Below, piece after piece: positions 7,392 to 9,503 of a stretch of 9,503 bases of DNA; position 1 is the stretch's first letter, and each line of letters opens with the position of its first letter. Position numbers and translations under genes: made by a program. The notes beneath the pieces were generated by a model. That model searched no databases and was not told the origin of the DNA. It worked only from the letters and a program-made list of their open reading frames with translations. Location: contig CALCSP010000573.1 of the NCBI GenBank assembly GCA_937893785.1, forward strand, positions 1 to 9,503, given 5' to 3'. Origin of the DNA: an uncultured Verrucomicrobiales bacterium. Its GTDB lineage: Bacteria > Verrucomicrobiota > Verrucomicrobiia > Verrucomicrobiales > DEV007.

Positions 7392-7468
7392 GCCGACGTA
7401 GCCCAATTGGTAGAGGCAAGCGACTTAAAATCGCTCAAGTGCGGGTTCGAGTCCCGCCGTCGGCACCA
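7392..7468 (+). tRNA. tRNA with UAA anticodon (tRNA-Leu-like, class I, short variable loop)
   Basis: A full cloverleaf can be drawn. Acceptor stem GCCGACG (7392-7398) pairs perfectly with CGTCGGC (7458-7464); discriminator A is at 7465 and an encoded CCA at 7466-7468. The D-arm is GCC/GGC with a GG-containing loop. The anticodon stem AGCGA (7419-7423) pairs with TCGCT (7431-7435) around the loop CTTAAAA, giving anticodon UAA (7426-7428), which reads the Leu codon UUA. The T-stem GCGGG/CCCGC (7441-7445/7453-7457) is perfect with loop TTCGAGT. The variable region is only 5 nt (CAAGT, 7436-7440), whereas normal bacterial tRNA-Leu is class II with a long variable arm. Acceptor and D-arm resemble tRNA-Thr(UGU) as I remember it. 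It lies 40 bp after the XdhB-like gene and 78 bp before galE. Confidence 0.9.
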
Positions 7469-7546
7469 TCCTTTCCCACGAGGCAATTACAGTCACGGTG
7501 TCCACTCGGGTATTGATTTTATTTGGCGGCACTATTTACTAATGGC

Positions 7547-8554
7547 ATGAGCAGGGGAGTGGTTCTGGTTAGCGGTGGAGCCGGTTACATTGGTTCCCAC
7601 ACTGTAAGGATGCTGGTTGAGGAAGCTGGTTACCAAGTCGTGGTCATTGACAATCTGGTTTTTGGTCATCGTGATGCTATCGTTTCAGAGGAAGTGATCC
7701 TTGTGGAGGCAGATATCGGCGATGCGGATTCTGTGGAGGAAATATTTACCACTTATAATATTACCGGGGTCATACACTTTGCGGCATTTTGTTTTGTGGG
7801 TGAATCCGTCACTGACCCCCTGAAATATTACAAGAACAATACCGCCGCCCCTCTGACACTTTTGCATGCCATGCGCAAACATGGCTGTGACCAGTTCATT
7901 TTTTCATCGACTTGTGCTACCTATGGTGCCCCGCAGGAAATGCCGATGACCGAAAGGCATTCCCAACAACCGATTAACCCTTATGGGTGGAGCAAACTGA
8001 TGCTGGAACAAATCCTGCATGATTGTGATCAAGCATACGGTCTGCGCAGTGTGAACTTACGTTACTTTAATGCTTCTGGGTGTTCCAGTGATGGTTTGAT
8101 TGGTGAAGATCATGATCCTGAGACTCACTTGATTCCGAATATTCTTCGGGCTGTAAGGGGAGAGATCGGACCACTAACCGTTTTTGGCAGCGATTACCCG
8201 ACGGCAGACGGTACCTGTATTCGAGATTACGTCCATGTTGAAGATCTGGCCCGAGCGCATGTCAGCGCGTTGAACTACCTTGGGGAAGGAGGGGCGTCTG
8301 TTGCCTGTAATCTGGGTACCGGAAAGGGGGCATCAGTGAAGGAGGTTATTGTGGCCGCTCAGTCAGTTACCGGAAAGCCAGTTCCTGTGGAGTATGGTGA
8401 ACGCAGGGAAGGTGACCCACCCGAATTAGTAGCTGATTGCTCTTTTGCTAAGGAGGTATTGGGGTGGGAACCCAAAATTACGGATATTGAGGAAATTATA
8501 AAAACGGCGTGGGCATGGATGAATGGTCCCGGCGAAGGGAAATATCAGGAATAA
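7547..8554 (+). CDS. galE: UDP-glucose 4-epimerase
   Basis: Interconverts UDP-glucose and UDP-galactose with bound NAD in the cytoplasm, supplying galactose units for surface polysaccharides or serving the Leloir pathway. The 335-residue product is of normal length for GalE, an extended short-chain dehydrogenase. The NAD-binding GGAGYIGSH is at 10-18 (G10, G13, G16), with VIDNL at 34-38. The catalytic SSTCATYG is at 120-127 (T122 in the Ser/Thr position), and the Tyr-x3-Lys pair is Y146 and K150 in NPYGWSK. Substrate-binding LRYFNASG (171-178) and GTCIRDYVHVEDLARAH (222-238) follow. The frame opens at a TTG at 7523, but ATG 7547 places the Rossmann motif at the usual distance from the N-terminus, so I chose it; no strong ribosome site is visible. 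No other sugar-nucleotide genes are nearby, so the pathway cannot be read from context. Confidence 0.95.
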   Translation: MSRGVVLVSGGAGYIGSHTVRMLVEEAGYQVVVIDNLVFGHRDAIVSEEVILVEADIGDADSVEEIFTTYNITGVIHFAAFCFVGESVTDPLKYYKNNTAAPLTLLHAMRKHGCDQFIFSSTCATYGAPQEMPMTERHSQQPINPYGWSKLMLEQILHDCDQAYGLRSVNLRYFNASGCSSDGLIGEDHDPETHLIPNILRAVRGEIGPLTVFGSDYPTADGTCIRDYVHVEDLARAHVSALNYLGEGGASVACNLGTGKGASVKEVIVAAQSVTGKPVPVEYGERREGDPPELVADCSFAKEVLGWEPKITDIEEIIKTAWAWMNGPGEGKYQE

Positions 8555-8700
8555 TTGGAAAAGTGCTTTTGAAATGCGTTAATCGCTCACAATAAGTGCT
8601 TTGCGTGATAAGCCACCGAGGTAGATAGGGAAAAGATGCCTTGCGCGATTCCCGTTGAAATGGTATCTATTTGATATCCTTTAATTAGGATCTAATTGGG

Positions 8701-8787
8701 TTGAATAGAGGCAGTTTGGCTTTAGAAATCTTAGCGAGTTTTTTTTGGGGGATCTCGCGATGACTTGGCCGAACTGCCTCTTTTCAA
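8701..8787 (+). repeat. Long imperfect hairpin (87 nt)
   Basis: GAGGCAGTTTGGC (8708-8720) pairs with GCCGAACTGCCTC (8768-8780), 13 bp with one G-T wobble. The outer arms TTGAA (8701-8705) and TTCAA (8783-8787) extend it past one mismatch. Inside, GCGAG (8734-8738) pairs with CTCGC (8754-8758) around a loop of eight T and five G. Four T (8781-8784) follow the main stem on the plus strand, so it might end galE transcription, but the large structured loop is atypical. It could also be a small structured RNA or a miniature repeat element. Confidence 0.5.
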
Positions 8788-8835
8788 TTTGCTTTATCCA
8801 TAAAATCAACGGCAAAGGCCATCAGTGGACACCTC

Positions 8836-8857
8836 TTATTCTCATTTTAGAGAATAA
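8836..8857. repeat. Perfect 22-bp dyad TTATTCTC-N6-GAGAATAA
   Basis: Two perfect 8-bp arms (8836-8843 and 8850-8857) flank the 6-nt spacer ATTTTA. On the plus strand eight A (8856-8863) overlap and follow the right arm, so neither strand shows a stem followed by a T tract, as a standard intrinsic terminator would. The symmetry resembles a transcription-factor site, but no gene start lies nearby to regulate. Function unknown. Confidence 0.5.
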
Positions 8858-8897
8858 AAAAAATTACCTTTCAAATAGGACTGGCTATGGGCAGTGT

Positions 8898-8918
8898 GCG
8901 CTCCCAATCGGGGGGCGC
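8898..8918 (-). terminator. GC-rich hairpin after the sigma54 activator gene, possible terminator
   Basis: GCGCTCCC (8898-8905) pairs with GGGGGCGC (8911-8918) as an 8-bp stem with one G-T wobble and a 5-nt loop. It sits about 20 bp beyond the stop codon of the leftward regulator gene, a typical terminator position. It lacks the run of T directly after the stem on the minus strand; a T8 tract comes only about 35 nt later. It may aid termination or stabilise the 3' end. Confidence 0.35.
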
Positions 8919-8937
8919 GATCGGTCAGTCAAAGGCT

Positions 8938-9503
8938 TTATGAATTGAGCATTTTGTCACGCTCTACCTTGAGACCCATTTTGCGATAAAGAGTGGCGAT
9001 GCTGACACCGAGCATACTTGCTGTCTTTTCACGTGATCCTTCGTTGAAGCGCAAAGTTTCTCGGATGAAGATTTTTTCCTGTTTTTTAATGTAATCAGAG
9101 AGAGCTGAGCCTATTGGCAGCTGATGCTTAAAGGCTTCGTTTTCCTCATCCGTAATTTCAATTTTCTGGGTAATTTTCGGAGGAAGATCAACTGGGCGGA
9201 TTCGCTGGTCCTTATCGTCAGAAAACGCGCAGGCACGCTCAATGGCATTTTGGAGCTCACCAACATTGCCAGGCCAGTTGTAATTGTTGAGCATTTTCAG
9301 CGAATACTTATCTATTTCTTTCTTCTTAGTGCCGGAAAGTTGGGCGTAATTCTCGAGGAAATGATCGGAGAGTAGGGCAATGTCCTCCTGTCTTTTGCGC
9401 AGTGGTGGAACTGGGATAGGGATTACGGACACCCGGTAATAGAGGTCTTCACGGAATTTTCCTTCATTGACCCATTTTTCCAAGGGTTCTGTCGAAGTGG
9501 CAA
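8938..9503 (-). CDS. Sigma54-dependent transcriptional activator, C-terminal part (N-terminus outside window)
   Basis: NtrC-family enhancer-binding protein that uses ATP to open promoters held by sigma54-RNA polymerase. The frame stays open to the right edge (reading ATSTEPLEKW before the TTG at 9483), so that TTG is internal and the sensory domain and Walker motifs are outside the window. Counted from that codon: GKFREDLYYRVSVIPI (8-23) and PPLRKRQEDI (26-35) are hallmarks of the AAA+ sigma54-interaction domain; WPGNVGEL (70-77) is the sensor II region; 136-171 is a Fis-type DNA-binding domain with a helix-turn-helix (GSREKTASMLGVSIATLYRKM at 149-169 in pieces). Odd point: sensor II normally reads GNVREL, but here Arg is replaced by Gly (codon GGT at 9261-9259). 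The regulated genes cannot be told from the window. Whether it carries a receiver domain is unknown. Confidence 0.92.
   Translation of the reverse strand, partial: ATSTEPLEKWVNEGKFREDLYYRVSVIPIPVPPLRKRQEDIALLSDHFLENYAQLSGTKKKEIDKYSLKMLNNYNWPGNVGELQNAIERACAFSDDKDQRIRPVDLPPKITQKIEITDEENEAFKHQLPIGSALSDYIKKQEKIFIRETLRFNEGSREKTASMLGVSIATLYRKMGLKVERDKMLNS

Larger units (their letters stand above)
8555..8937. other. 383-bp convergent intergenic region with several inverted repeats
   Basis: Lies between the ends of galE (+) and the sigma54 activator (-). I see no convincing gene: the 67-codon frame at 8745-8948 begins at a TTG inside a hairpin, has no family features and overlaps the regulator end. 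The region is richer in A/T than the genes and holds three strong dyads, listed separately, plus a minor one, ATCCT-N6-AGGAT (8676-8691). Confidence 0.7.

Noticed and set aside
7392..7468. tRNA 3' end as an integration (att) site
   Set aside because: No integrase, direct repeat of the tRNA end or foreign-looking cargo is visible within the window; galE follows directly.
8562..8573. AAAAG-TG-CTTTT palindrome just after galE as terminator
   Set aside because: A 2-nt loop and an A/T-only stem make a stable hairpin implausible.
8745..8948. A 67-codon open frame between galE and the regulator
   Set aside because: It starts at a TTG inside a T/G-rich hairpin loop, has no ribosome site, an irregular composition and overlaps the end of the regulator gene; treated as non-coding.

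Overview
The window looks like chromosomal DNA of a marine-type member of the PVC superphylum, most plausibly Verrucomicrobia/Opitutae. This is an inference from gene content: an SGSH-type sulfatase, a FloA flotillin paired with a short NfeD and followed by a small membrane protein with a conserved-looking C-terminal motif, a sigma54/Fis-type regulator, and weak or absent Shine-Dalgarno sequences. No mobile element, integrase or CRISPR array was seen.

Layout. Positions 3-1286 (+) hold a sulfatase cut by the left window edge; its formylglycine motif is intact. It converges, with only 3 bp between stop codons, on a leftward three-gene cluster: a short NfeD protein (3487-2993), the flotillin FloA (2944-1895) and a small proline-rich single-pass protein (1847-1290). 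NfeD and flotillin proteins are known partners in membrane microdomain organisation, and the third gene probably belongs to the same unit. Divergent from this cluster is a tight rightward pair (3678-5153 and 5156-7351, 2 bp apart). Both proteins are clearly built on the xanthine dehydrogenase plan (XdhA: 2Fe2S plus FAD; XdhB: molybdopterin subunit), yet both have lost almost all recognisable cofactor-binding residues. A tRNA gene (7392-7468) follows 40 bp later; its anticodon is UAA (Leu), but it has a short class I variable loop. Next come galE (7547-8554, UDP-glucose 4-epimerase) and a 383-bp intergenic region with three strong inverted repeats. The window ends in the C-terminal part of a sigma54-activator protein on the minus strand (9503-8938).

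Most interesting element. The xdhAB-like pair has full-length, undisrupted reading frames and well conserved scaffold segments, but the ligands for the 2Fe2S clusters, FAD and molybdopterin are replaced in both subunits together. This fits a two-subunit pseudoenzyme derived from xanthine dehydrogenase, with an unknown and probably non-redox role, rather than ordinary pseudogene decay. The unusual class I tRNA-Leu(UAA) next door is the second item worth following up.
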